A stretch of DNA of 18,025 nucleotides from an uncultured Oscillospiraceae bacterium (GTDB taxonomy: Bacteria; Bacillota; Clostridia; Oscillospirales; Oscillospiraceae). Shown here piece after piece: positions 5,956-14,784 of the stretch. Position 1 is the stretch's first letter. Each line of letters begins with the position of its first letter. Under the pieces are notes generated by a model. It did no database searches, was not told where the DNA came from, and saw only the letters and a program-made list of their open reading frames with translations. The stretch is from positions 1 through 18,025 of the forward strand of contig CAKTOK010000033.1 of assembly GCA_934589835.1 (NCBI GenBank), written 5' to 3'. A program made the translations under genes and the position numbers.

Positions 5956-6810
5956 ATGGAAGCCTATGTAATGGACGCCTTTTCCGCCCGTCTGTTCGGC
6001 GGCAATCAAGCCGGCGTGGTGCTGCCGGACCGCCCGCTGCCCGATGAGCTGATGCAGCAGATCGCTGCCGAGTTCAAGCATTCCGAAACAGCCTTTGTGA
6101 CCGTGGAGCCGGACGGCAGCGTGACGCTGCGCTATTTTACCCCAGCGGGGGAGGTGGAGCTGTGCGGCCACGCCACCATCGCCTCCTTTTCGCTGCTGCG
6201 GGCGCTGGGCCGCATCTCTGACGGCACGCTGACCGCCCGCACCAAGGCCGCCGAGCTGTCCGTTCAGGTGCGGGGCGACACGGTCTGGATGGACATGGCC
6301 CCGCCCCGCTGGCTCCGTGAGCTGACGGCGCCGGAGCTGCCCGCCCTCTACGGGGCCTACGGCCTGACGCCGTCGGACTGCCCCGACGGGCTGCTGCCTG
6401 CCATTGTGTCTACCGGCCTTGCGGACATCATGATGCCCGTCCGCGACCACGAGACGCTGCTGCGCGCCGTCCAGAATGAACCGGCGGTGACGGCTCTTTC
6501 CCAACAGTATGACGTCACCGGCGTCCATATGTTCTGCTTGGGCGACGGCTGCACCGCCTATTGCAGCAACTACGCGCCGCTGTACGACATTCCCGAGGAG
6601 TGCGCCACCGGCACCAGCAACGGCGCGCTGACCTACTACCTTTACCGCCGCGGTCTGGTGCAGCCGGAGGAGGAGAACGTCTTTTGGCAGGGCGAGCACA
6701 TGCACCGTCCCTCGGAGATCCGCAGCCGCCTGTCCGTCGCCGGCGATGCGGTGTCCGTCCGCGTGGGCGGCCGCGCTGTCATGAGCATGGCCTGTGACCT
6801 GAAGCTGTAA
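5956..6810 (+). CDS. PhzF family isomerase/epimerase
   Basis: This 284-residue cytosolic protein has the size of the PhzF family (260-300), which has two similar halves of diaminopimelate-epimerase fold. Visible: the opening VMDAFSARLFGGNQAGVVL, KHSETAFV with the probable catalytic acid Glu44, FTPAGEVELCGHATIAS (62-77) and the second-half GTSNGALTYYLYR. PhzF itself isomerises a phenazine precursor. Most family members outside phenazine clusters have unknown substrates, and no other phenazine gene is present, so I give no gene symbol. The ATG at 5956 has only a weak GGGGG ribosome site. Its promoter lies back to back with that of the MATE exporter, hinting at a shared stimulus or small-molecule substrate. 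It is followed closely by its own terminator. Confidence 0.9.
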   Translation: MEAYVMDAFSARLFGGNQAGVVLPDRPLPDELMQQIAAEFKHSETAFVTVEPDGSVTLRYFTPAGEVELCGHATIASFSLLRALGRISDGTLTARTKAAELSVQVRGDTVWMDMAPPRWLRELTAPELPALYGAYGLTPSDCPDGLLPAIVSTGLADIMMPVRDHETLLRAVQNEPAVTALSQQYDVTGVHMFCLGDGCTAYCSNYAPLYDIPEECATGTSNGALTYYLYRRGLVQPEEENVFWQGEHMHRPSEIRSRLSVAGDAVSVRVGGRAVMSMACDLKL

Positions 6811-6819
6811 CAAAAGAGA

Positions 6820-6848
6820 GGGAGAACGCTGTGTTCTCCCTTTTTTTT
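6820..6848 (+). terminator. Terminator of the phzF-like gene
   Basis: GGGAGAAC-GCTGT-GTTCTCCC is a perfect 8-bp stem followed by eight T residues, starting 10 bp after the stop codon. Confidence 0.95.
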
Positions 6849-6889
6849 GCAGTTTCACCAAAAAAACCGCAAACTATGCAGCGGGCATA

Positions 6890-6917
6890 TTGTTTTTTCA
6901 CGGAGAACTGGTATAGT
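6890..6917 (+). promoter_or_regulatory. Probable promoter of the giant LRR protein gene
   Basis: -35 TTGTTT (6890-6895), 16-bp spacer and -10 TATAGT (6912-6917). The 5' UTR of about 50 nt carries a small hairpin, GCCGC-CGGTGT-GCGGC (6937-6952), just before the ribosome binding site. Confidence 0.55.
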
Positions 6918-6972
6918 AATCTTAACAATGTTTGGTGCCGCCGGTGTGCGGCGACAAGAGGGAGAGGATACT

Positions 6973-9900
6973 ATGGCAAAACGGATCATATCGGTACTGC
7001 TGGCCCTGGTGCTGGCAGTCGGTCTGCTGCCGCTGGACCTGTATACCACCGCATGGGCGGAGGAGACGGATGCTGCGGCACGGCAGGAGAGCACGGAGCT
7101 GCTGGAGGGGTATTTCTACCAGCTGGCCGGTATGGACATTACCGACTATCGCGGCAGCACGAACGGCATTGTTATAAAGCCGAAGTACAGCGCCGGCGAT
7201 AATCTGACCACCTCGGAACGTCAGGTGTATAACGCCATGAAGCCGGAGATCATCAGGGTGGCCAACGGGCAGCGCAGCGGCACCCGCTTTTCCGTGCCGA
7301 CCTCGCTGGCCTTCGCCTCGGTCCGCAGAGTGGTAACGGCGCTGATGATGGATCTGCCCTACGAAATGTATTGGTTCGGCAAGTCGCTGAGCGGGGCCCT
7401 TGCATCTTCTGGCTACACCATCAGCCTGAAGGTGGCGCGGGATTTCCGCGGCTCCAACGAGTATACCACCAACATTCCCAATGTGCCGAACGCGGTGCGT
7501 GTGGCAAAATCTGTGGTATCCTCCAACAGCGGCAAGGGAGACTACGAGAAGCTGGAGGCCTATAAGGACTACATCTGTGCCCACAACACCTATAACTACG
7601 CGGCGGCCAGCGGAGGTAGCGCCCAATATGGCGAGAACCCGTGGCAGCTGCTGTGGGTCTTTGACAACGATCCCAGCACCAATGTGATCTGTGAGGGCTA
7701 TTCCAAGGCGTTCAAGTACCTCTGCGACCTGACGAAGGAACAGTACGGCTGGTACGGCAGCGTGGAAGCGCGGCTGATCCTCGGAAGCGCCGGCGGTCCT
7801 CACATGTGGAATACGGTGAGCTTCCACGGCGGGAACTATCTGGTGGACGTCACCAACTGCGACGGCGGGTTTGACCTGTTTATGCGGGGGACTACCAGCC
7901 AGACGGCCGGCAGCAGCTATTGGATAGACAATATCTACTACACGCTGGACGACGATACAAGATCCGTATATACCCGTACGGAGCTGACGCTCTCCTCCAC
8001 GGACTGCTCCGGCGTACCGAGACAGATCACCGGGATCAGGACCATTCTGCCTACCAACGACAATGTCGTGATCGGTGTTTCCTGGAATGCGGACAGCCGC
8101 GCCACAAGCTATACGGTCTATCGCAGAGAGTCCGGCTCGGCGCAGTGGCAGGTTCTGAAGAGCGGGATCACCGATACGCTTTACATCGACACAAAAGTTG
8201 AGCCCGGCATCACCTACTACTATACGGTGGAGGGCGTGAACGGCGCCTACCGCAGCCCCACCAAGGACGAAACAGGCGTTTCGGCCACCATCGCCATCAA
8301 GACCCCCGCCAACGTGACAATGATCGGCGCGGTGCCCTCGCCCAACGGCGTTACCGTCACATGGCAGGCGGCGCAGTATGCCAAGACCTATGTGGTCTAC
8401 CGCAAGCCGGCCAACACCAATAGCTGGGCCATCATCGCCCGCTCCGTCGCCGGCACCAGCTATGTGGATACCGCGGCAGCGCCCGGTTCGCCCTATACCT
8501 ACACGGTCCGCGGCGTGGCGGCGGACGGCAAGACCATGAGCAGCGGCTATGACCGCACCGGCGTCACCGCCACCGCCAGCAGGGAACCGGCAGACGTGAC
8601 GCTCACCGGCGCGAGGATCACCGGCAGCGGCATCACCGTCACATGGCAGGCGGCCCTGAATGCCAGCACCTATGTGGTCTACCGCAGGACCGAGGGCACC
8701 GGCTGGTCCATTGTGGCCCGCTCCGTCAGCGGCACCAGCTATACGGACAACACGGCCGCTGCCGGTGTGCCCTATACCTACACGGTCCGCGGCTGCACCG
8801 CCGGCGGCGCCATGAGCAAGAGCTATGACCGCACCGGCGTTACCGCCACCGTGCCCAAGGCCGCGGATGACGTAACGCTCATCGCCGCGCGTATCAACGG
8901 GCGGCAGATCGTGGTCACCTGGCAGCCTGCCAACGGCGCCCACAGCTATGTGGTCTACCGCAAGGTCACAGGCACCAATAACTGGGCCATCGTAGCCAAT
9001 TCCGTCACCGGCACCAGCTATACCGACGGCGCGGCGCAGGCGGGCGTGTCCTACACCTATACCGTTCGCGGCCGCGGCGGCGACGGCGTGCTCAGCAAGC
9101 ACTACGACCCCGCCGGTGTGACCGCCGGTATTCCCGCCAACGTGACGCTGACCTCCGCCACGGCGTCCGGCACCGCCATTACCGTTGTCTGGCAGCCTGC
9201 CGCCAACGCCCAGAGCTATACCGTGTACCGCAAGGCCACGGGCACCAACAACTGGGCCATCATCGCCAAATCCGTGGAGGGCACCCGCTATACGGACGCC
9301 GCCGTGACGCCCGGGACCTCCTATACCTACACGGTTCGCGGCGTGGCCTCGGATGGCCGCTCCATGAGCCTTGGCTATGACGGCAGGGGCGTCAGCGCCG
9401 CTGTCAATACGACCCCCGCCAACGTGACGCTCACCGCGGCCCGCGCCGGTACGAACGGTATCACCGTCACCTGGCAGGACGCCAACGGCGCCGCCTCCTA
9501 CACCGTGTACCGCAAGGTCACAGGCACCAACAGCTGGGCCGTCGTGGCCAACGCCGTCAACGGCGTCAGCTATACCGACGGTGCGGCGCAGGCGGGCGTG
9601 TCCTATACCTATACCGTCCGCGGCCGCGCGGCCAGCGGCGCCATGAGCCCCAGCTATGACCGCACCGGCGTCTCCAGCGGCATCCCCGCCGACGTGGCGC
9701 TCACCGCCGCCCGCGCCGGTACGGACAGCATCACCGTCACATGGAAGACGGCGGCCAACGCCGCGTCCTACGCGGTCTACCGCAGGACCGTAGATGAGCA
9801 GAGCTGGACGTGCCTCGCCGCGTCCGTGACGGGCACCAGCTATACCGATACCACGGCGGCGTGGGATGTGGACTATGTCTACACGGTCCGCGGCGTCCGT

Positions 9901-12900
9901 GACAGCGCTCTCAGCCTTGGCTGCGACGAAAACGGTGTGGCCGCCGGACTGTATACCGTGCCGGATGATGTGGTCCTGCTGGATGCCACGTCCAGCAAGG
10001 ACAGCGTCACCGTCACATGGGAGCCTGCCGCCCACGCCCAGAGCTACCGCGTCTACCGCAGGGTGGACGGCGGCGTATGGGCAGTGCTGGCGGATCGTGT
10101 TACCGGCACCTACTTCCGCGATACCACCTTTGAGCAGGGACAGGCCTACTATTACACCGTCCGCGCCCTGAATCGCACCAGGATCAGCAGCGGCTACGAC
10201 CGCACCGGCGTCACTGCCACGGCCTACTACCGCGGCACCTGCGGCGACAGTCTGACGTGGGATCTGGACCCCGAAACGGGCCTGCTGATCATCCGCAGCA
10301 CGGCAGCCAACGCCGCCTGCCGGATGCCCGACTACACCGCCGCGTCCCCTGCGCCGTGGCACACCTCGCGGGAAACGGTCCGCACGATCCATTTCTGCAT
10401 TGACAACGGCTGCACCCTCTCCATCGGCGCGGAGGCCTTCTCCGGCTGCGCCGCGCTGGAAACGGTGTACGGCCTGCCCGCCGGTCTGACCGCCATCGGT
10501 GCGGACGCCTTCTCCGGCTGCGCCGCCCTGACCGACGTGTACTACGGGGACGACGGCCACGCGTGGGAGCAGGTGACGGGCAGCGAGAATGCCCTGCCCG
10601 CCCAGACCAAGCTCCATACGGTGGGGAATCTGTACGAGAGCGGCACCCTGTCCAACGGTCTCCGGTGGGAGCTGGCGCTGACGAAGAAATCGGGCCTGCT
10701 GACCATCAAGGGCAGCGGGGCCATGCCGGACTTCCCCAACGGGGCCCGCACCACCGACTGGTACCCCTACCGGGACAAGGTGACGGTCGCCATCGTCTCA
10801 CATGGCATCACCTCCGTGGGAGCCAACGCCTTCCGCGACAGCGCCGCGCTGGATCTGATAAGCATCGCCGGCAGCGTCACCTCCGTGGGCGACAATGCGT
10901 TCCGCGGCTGCTCCGCGCTGCGGAAGATAAAGTTCCGCGGCAAGGGCGCCGACTGGGATGCCGCCATCGCCGGTGCGGACACCGGCATCCCCAGCACCAC
11001 CGTCGTTGAATACCTGAACGGCGCCTATGACAGCGGCACCTGCGGTCAGGACCTGACATGGACCCTGTCACCCGACGGCGTGCTGACCATCAGCGGTACC
11101 GGCAGTATGACGGATTATAGCAGTAAGAGTACGAATACCACCGACGATATATGGATCTCGACGGCGCCCTGGGCGGTCCATGCCGACCGCATCCGCCGCC
11201 TCGTGATAGAGGAGGGCGTCACCTCCGCGAGTAAGTATGCTTTCTGCGGCCTTACCGCGTTGACCGCTGTTACGCTCCCTGACAGTCTCAGCGCCATCGA
11301 CTGGAATGCTTTTCAGGATTGCAGAAGTCTGACCGGCATCACGATCCCCAGCAGCGTGACCACCATTGGCTTCATGGCGTTTCAGGACTGTAGAGGTCTG
11401 ACCTCCATTACCCTGCCCGACAGTGTGACCTCTCTGGATGACTCCGTATTTTGGGGCTGCAGAAGCCTGACCGCCGTCACGCTGCCCGCCGGCCTGACCT
11501 CTATCGGCGATTATCTTTTCGCTTACTGCACAAGTCTGACGAACATCACGATCCCCAGCGGCGTGACGACCATTGGCGAGTCGGCGTTCTACCGTTGCGA
11601 AGCCCTGGTGTCTATCGACCTGCCCAGCGGCGTGACGACCATTGGCGCATCGGCGTTTGCGTACTGCGAAGCCCTGACGTCTATCGCGCTGCCCAGCGGC
11701 GTGACCGCCATCAGCGACAGTACCTTCAGGGGCTGCGAGAAGCTGACCTCCGTCACGATCCCCGCACGGCTGAAGACCGTTGGCGCCTCCGCGTTTGAGA
11801 ACTGCAAGGCCCTGACGGCCATCGACCTGCCCGACAGCCTGACCGCCCTTGGCGCCTCTGCGTTCAAGGGCTGCGAGAAGCTGGCCTCCGTGCAGGCGGC
11901 CTGCTCCGCTGCCATCGGCAAGGAGGCGTTCTCCGGCTGCACGGCGCTGACGGAGGTCTCCCTGACCGGCAGGAAAATATCACTGGAAAGCGGCGTCTTT
12001 TCTGGCTGTACATCCTTGAAGAAGCTGTCCATCACCGGCGCGGAATCGTCTGTCGGTGACGCAGCCGTGCAGTGCTGCCAGTCACTGACTGCTGCGGATC
12101 TCTCCGGCGTTGTCTCTGTGGGCACCAGCGCCTTTGAGGGCTGCACGTCCCTGACCTCTGTACGGCTGCCCAATGCCGCCTCTATCGGCGACGGGGCCTT
12201 TCGTGCCTGCGACGCGCTGGCGGAGGTGACCTTCCCCACGGTCAGCACTGTCATCGGCACCGACGCCTTCCGGGACTGCCCCGCGCTGACCGAGGCCAGA
12301 ATCACGGCGTACAGCCTGACGCTGGGCCAGTCCGCCTTCTACAACAGCGGCCTGCAGTGGATCAGCATTACCGGTAAGATCACAGCCATCGAGCCGTGGA
12401 CCTTCAGCGGATGCCCGCTGCGTGTCATGTGCATTCCCGATGGTGTCACCTCCATCGGTTACCGGGCCTTTTACAACTGCAAAGAGCTGTGCAGCATCTA
12501 TATCCCGGACAGCGTGAAGTCCATTGACGACTATGCGTTCACAATGGAGGGGAGCCGGTACGACAGGCTTCGCGTATTCTATGGCAATGACCGGTACAAC
12601 TGGAACACGCTGACCGCGGACCATACCTCCGGCCGGCTGAAATACGCCAGCGTGACCTACGGTTACGGCAGACTCAGCGCCAACGACATCAACGGCACCG
12701 GCAGCTGCGGCCCGTATGAAATGGGCGAGTACGACAAGGTGCAGTGGACCTACACGGCGGACGGCACGCTGACCATCCGCGGCAGCGGGCCCATGAACGA
12801 TTTCCGGCGGATGAGCGGCAGCATCGGTTCCGAGTGGTACACGCGGCCGTGGACGGTCTACATGCCGGCGGTGCACAGCGTCGTGATCGAGGAGGGCGTC

Positions 12901-14721
12901 ACATCCGTGGGCTCCTGCGCCTTCTGCGAAGACGGCGGACAGCTGGCCACTGTACAGCTGCCGGAGAGCCTCACCTTCATCGGACAGGGCGCCTTCGGAA
13001 GCTGTACGGCGCTGAGATCCGTCAGCATTCCAAAAAACGTCACCACCATCGAACATTCCGCGTTCAGCAACTGTACATCGCTGACATCCATCGCCATTCC
13101 GGATGGCGTCACGGCCATTGACGCCTTTACGTTCAGAGGCTGCACATCCTTGGGAACGGTCAAGCTGCCCGCCACGCTTATCTCTATCGGCGACGATGCC
13201 TTTTACGGCTGCACATCGCTGCGGACCGCCGATTTGCCTGCCGCACTTACCTCCATCGGCAGCGGTGCCTTTTCTAAATGCGCGCTGAAATCCGTCAGCA
13301 TTTCCGACACGGTCACATCCATCGGCGGCAGCGCCTTCTCCGGCTGCGCGTCTCTGGCCTCCGTCACGCTGGGCAGCTCGCTGACCGAGATCCCGGCCGA
13401 AGCCTTCTACAACTGCACAGCCCTGACATCCATCACTATCCCGGAGGGCGTCACCACCATCGGTGAGTCCGCCTTTGCCGGCTGCACGTCTCTGGCGTCT
13501 GTTGTCATCCCTGACAGCGTCACCTCCATCGGGGAAAATGCCTTCAGCAGCTGTACGACGCTGGCCACGGTGAAGCTGGGCGGCGGCCTGACCAGCATCG
13601 AGGCGGGACTGTTTGACGGCTGCCCCATCACCGACCTGACCATCAGCGAGGGCGTTACCACCATCGGCGAACGGGCGTTTGCCGGCGGCAAATTCCAGAA
13701 GCTGACCCTGCCGGACAGCATCACGACCATCGGCCCATCGGCATTTTCGGGGTGTGCCGACCTGACATCCGTCACCTTCGGCAGCTCGCTGACCACCATT
13801 GAGGATCGGGCCTTCGCCAACTGCAAGCTGTATTCCGTCAAGCTCCCGGACTCGGTCCGCACACTGGGTGCATATGCGTTCAACGCCTGTGCATATATGA
13901 CCGTGGTGTCCCTGAACAGCGTCACCACCATTGGTGAGCGTGCGTTCAGTGGCTGCAACCGTCTCAGCCACGCGGACATCCCCAAGACAGTCACCTCGCT
14001 GGGAGCCGGCGCGTTTGCCTACACACAGGCCCTCCTTAGGGTGGACGCCGGCAATCCCAATTACATCAGTGAGGATGGCGCGGTCTGGAGCAAGGACAAA
14101 ACCGTACTGGTGGATGGCCGAATGATCACGGAGAATAATTACGTCATTCCCAGCACGGTGACCACCATCGAGTCCTATGCCTTTACCAACAACAACGAAC
14201 TGCTCACTGTGAAGATCCCGGCCAGTGTCACAACGATAGGCACCTATGCCTTTACCTACTGCCGGAATCTGACCACCGTCACCAACCTCACCAAGGTCAG
14301 ACGGTTCGAGGAAGGCGTGTTCTCGAATTGCTTTAGTCTCAGCAGCATATACGCCGGCGATGTCCACTATTTCGGCACCAAGGCATTCAGTAACTGCTCG
14401 AAGCTGAAAACGGTCTCTACCCGCGCCCTGCGGGAGATGGGTGACAGCGTGTTTTACAAATGCACCTCGCTGCAGGAGATCTCCATCCCCAACACGGTGA
14501 AGTCCATCGGTAAGCAGACGTTCTACGGCTGCAAGGCGCTGAAGCGCATCAGCTTCACCGCCTCCGTCACCGCCATCGGCGATGCCGCCTTCTACGACTG
14601 TAAGGCGTTGTCTGGCGTTTACTACGGCGGCACGGAGGAGCAGTGGAGCGCCATCGCCATCGGAGCCAACAACGGTTATCTGACCAATGCCGCGCGGCAC
14701 TACAACAGCCTCTCGTTCTGA
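6973..14721 (+). CDS. Giant secreted transglutaminase-like / FN3 / LRR_5 (BspA-type) protein
   Basis: This 2582-residue exported protein begins with a Sec signal peptide (MAKRIISVLLALVLAVGLLP, probable cleavage after AWA near residue 29). Residues about 190-305 form a transglutaminase-like domain with the triad Cys240 (NVICEGYSKAF), His277 (GPHMWN) and Asp292 (LVDVTNCD). Residues 352-1088 are eight FN3 repeats of about 92 residues. From residue 1089 to the end run more than 40 leucine-rich repeats of the Treponema/BspA LRR_5 type (about 23 residues, core LTSITIPxxVTTIGxxAFxxC). I see no LPXTG motif, SLH domain or C-terminal membrane helix, so it may be released or held non-covalently. A plausible role is adhesion, or modification of host or cell-surface proteins; the substrate is unknown. 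Start: ATG 6973 follows AGAGG at 5 nt. Earlier in-frame ATGs lack such a site and would spoil the signal peptide. Confidence 0.9.
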   Translation: MAKRIISVLLALVLAVGLLPLDLYTTAWAEETDAAARQESTELLEGYFYQLAGMDITDYRGSTNGIVIKPKYSAGDNLTTSERQVYNAMKPEIIRVANGQRSGTRFSVPTSLAFASVRRVVTALMMDLPYEMYWFGKSLSGALASSGYTISLKVARDFRGSNEYTTNIPNVPNAVRVAKSVVSSNSGKGDYEKLEAYKDYICAHNTYNYAAASGGSAQYGENPWQLLWVFDNDPSTNVICEGYSKAFKYLCDLTKEQYGWYGSVEARLILGSAGGPHMWNTVSFHGGNYLVDVTNCDGGFDLFMRGTTSQTAGSSYWIDNIYYTLDDDTRSVYTRTELTLSSTDCSGVPRQITGIRTILPTNDNVVIGVSWNADSRATSYTVYRRESGSAQWQVLKSGITDTLYIDTKVEPGITYYYTVEGVNGAYRSPTKDETGVSATIAIKTPANVTMIGAVPSPNGVTVTWQAAQYAKTYVVYRKPANTNSWAIIARSVAGTSYVDTAAAPGSPYTYTVRGVAADGKTMSSGYDRTGVTATASREPADVTLTGARITGSGITVTWQAALNASTYVVYRRTEGTGWSIVARSVSGTSYTDNTAAAGVPYTYTVRGCTAGGAMSKSYDRTGVTATVPKAADDVTLIAARINGRQIVVTWQPANGAHSYVVYRKVTGTNNWAIVANSVTGTSYTDGAAQAGVSYTYTVRGRGGDGVLSKHYDPAGVTAGIPANVTLTSATASGTAITVVWQPAANAQSYTVYRKATGTNNWAIIAKSVEGTRYTDAAVTPGTSYTYTVRGVASDGRSMSLGYDGRGVSAAVNTTPANVTLTAARAGTNGITVTWQDANGAASYTVYRKVTGTNSWAVVANAVNGVSYTDGAAQAGVSYTYTVRGRAASGAMSPSYDRTGVSSGIPADVALTAARAGTDSITVTWKTAANAASYAVYRRTVDEQSWTCLAASVTGTSYTDTTAAWDVDYVYTVRGVRDSALSLGCDENGVAAGLYTVPDDVVLLDATSSKDSVTVTWEPAAHAQSYRVYRRVDGGVWAVLADRVTGTYFRDTTFEQGQAYYYTVRALNRTRISSGYDRTGVTATAYYRGTCGDSLTWDLDPETGLLIIRSTAANAACRMPDYTAASPAPWHTSRETVRTIHFCIDNGCTLSIGAEAFSGCAALETVYGLPAGLTAIGADAFSGCAALTDVYYGDDGHAWEQVTGSENALPAQTKLHTVGNLYESGTLSNGLRWELALTKKSGLLTIKGSGAMPDFPNGARTTDWYPYRDKVTVAIVSHGITSVGANAFRDSAALDLISIAGSVTSVGDNAFRGCSALRKIKFRGKGADWDAAIAGADTGIPSTTVVEYLNGAYDSGTCGQDLTWTLSPDGVLTISGTGSMTDYSSKSTNTTDDIWISTAPWAVHADRIRRLVIEEGVTSASKYAFCGLTALTAVTLPDSLSAIDWNAFQDCRSLTGITIPSSVTTIGFMAFQDCRGLTSITLPDSVTSLDDSVFWGCRSLTAVTLPAGLTSIGDYLFAYCTSLTNITIPSGVTTIGESAFYRCEALVSIDLPSGVTTIGASAFAYCEALTSIALPSGVTAISDSTFRGCEKLTSVTIPARLKTVGASAFENCKALTAIDLPDSLTALGASAFKGCEKLASVQAACSAAIGKEAFSGCTALTEVSLTGRKISLESGVFSGCTSLKKLSITGAESSVGDAAVQCCQSLTAADLSGVVSVGTSAFEGCTSLTSVRLPNAASIGDGAFRACDALAEVTFPTVSTVIGTDAFRDCPALTEARITAYSLTLGQSAFYNSGLQWISITGKITAIEPWTFSGCPLRVMCIPDGVTSIGYRAFYNCKELCSIYIPDSVKSIDDYAFTMEGSRYDRLRVFYGNDRYNWNTLTADHTSGRLKYASVTYGYGRLSANDINGTGSCGPYEMGEYDKVQWTYTADGTLTIRGSGPMNDFRRMSGSIGSEWYTRPWTVYMPAVHSVVIEEGVTSVGSCAFCEDGGQLATVQLPESLTFIGQGAFGSCTALRSVSIPKNVTTIEHSAFSNCTSLTSIAIPDGVTAIDAFTFRGCTSLGTVKLPATLISIGDDAFYGCTSLRTADLPAALTSIGSGAFSKCALKSVSISDTVTSIGGSAFSGCASLASVTLGSSLTEIPAEAFYNCTALTSITIPEGVTTIGESAFAGCTSLASVVIPDSVTSIGENAFSSCTTLATVKLGGGLTSIEAGLFDGCPITDLTISEGVTTIGERAFAGGKFQKLTLPDSITTIGPSAFSGCADLTSVTFGSSLTTIEDRAFANCKLYSVKLPDSVRTLGAYAFNACAYMTVVSLNSVTTIGERAFSGCNRLSHADIPKTVTSLGAGAFAYTQALLRVDAGNPNYISEDGAVWSKDKTVLVDGRMITENNYVIPSTVTTIESYAFTNNNELLTVKIPASVTTIGTYAFTYCRNLTTVTNLTKVRRFEEGVFSNCFSLSSIYAGDVHYFGTKAFSNCSKLKTVSTRALREMGDSVFYKCTSLQEISIPNTVKSIGKQTFYGCKALKRISFTASVTAIGDAAFYDCKALSGVYYGGTEEQWSAIAIGANNGYLTNAARHYNSLSF
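8026..10236 (+). repeat. Eight tandem fibronectin type III repeats within the giant gene
   Basis: Eight units of about 270-280 bp encode FN3 domains at residues about 352-444, 446-538, 540-629, 632-721, 722-814, 816-905, 906-996 and 998-1088. Each has the pattern ITVTWQ...SYxVYRK...GTSYTD...YTYTVRG...YDRTGV. Units 2-6 are most alike. Short blocks such as GACCGCACCGGCGT recur nearly unchanged at the DNA level (near 8550, 8827, 9659 and 10198), consistent with duplication or gene conversion. The first and last units have diverged most. Confidence 0.9.
10237..14721 (+). repeat. LRR_5 (BspA-like) repeat array in four header-plus-repeat modules
   Basis: The repeats have a 69-bp (23-residue) period. 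The array divides into four modules, each opened by a non-LRR header of the form CGxxLTWxLxxDGxLTIxGxGxMxD...VVIEEGVTSVG. Headers start near 10237, 10630, 11029 and 12697. Modules one and two carry only about two repeats each; modules three and four carry about 19-24. The final unit (YYGGTEEQWSAIAIG...HYNS) is the usual cap of such proteins. Confidence 0.85.
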
Positions 14722-14735
14722 TGCACGGACAAAAC

Positions 14736-14773
14736 AAAAAGGAAGGACGCCCTCTCGGGCGTCCTTCCTTTTT
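14736..14773. terminator. Bidirectional terminator between the giant gene and adenine deaminase
   Basis: A perfect 12-bp stem, GGAAGGACGCCC/GGGCGTCCTTCC, has a TCTC loop. Five A residues precede it and five T residues follow, so it reads as an intrinsic terminator on both strands. It lies 14 bp after the giant gene's stop and 11 bp before the ade stop. Confidence 0.95.
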
Positions 14774-14784
14774 GCTTCGTTGTC

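Noticed and set aside
6847..6972. Longer N-terminus for the giant protein from in-frame ATGs at 6847 or 6928
   Set aside because: The first lies inside the upstream terminator's T-run and before the promoter. The second has no ribosome site. Both would bury the signal peptide that begins cleanly at 6973.
6922..10617. A 1231-codon open frame on the minus strand, opposite the transglutaminase/FN3 half of the giant gene
   Set aside because: It lies wholly antisense to a well-supported coding frame. It is His/Gly/Arg-rich and repetitive, mirroring the FN3 repeats, and has no ribosome site. GC-rich third positions keep the antisense frame open.
12082..14700. An 872-codon minus-strand open frame opposite the LRR array
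   Set aside because: Same reason: it is a low-complexity shadow of the 69-bp LRR period with no recognisable domain or start signal.
10237..14721. The regularly spaced short repeats as a CRISPR-like or minisatellite array
   Set aside because: The 69-bp period is exactly 23 codons in one uninterrupted frame and encodes LRR_5 repeats. There are no constant repeats with unique spacers.
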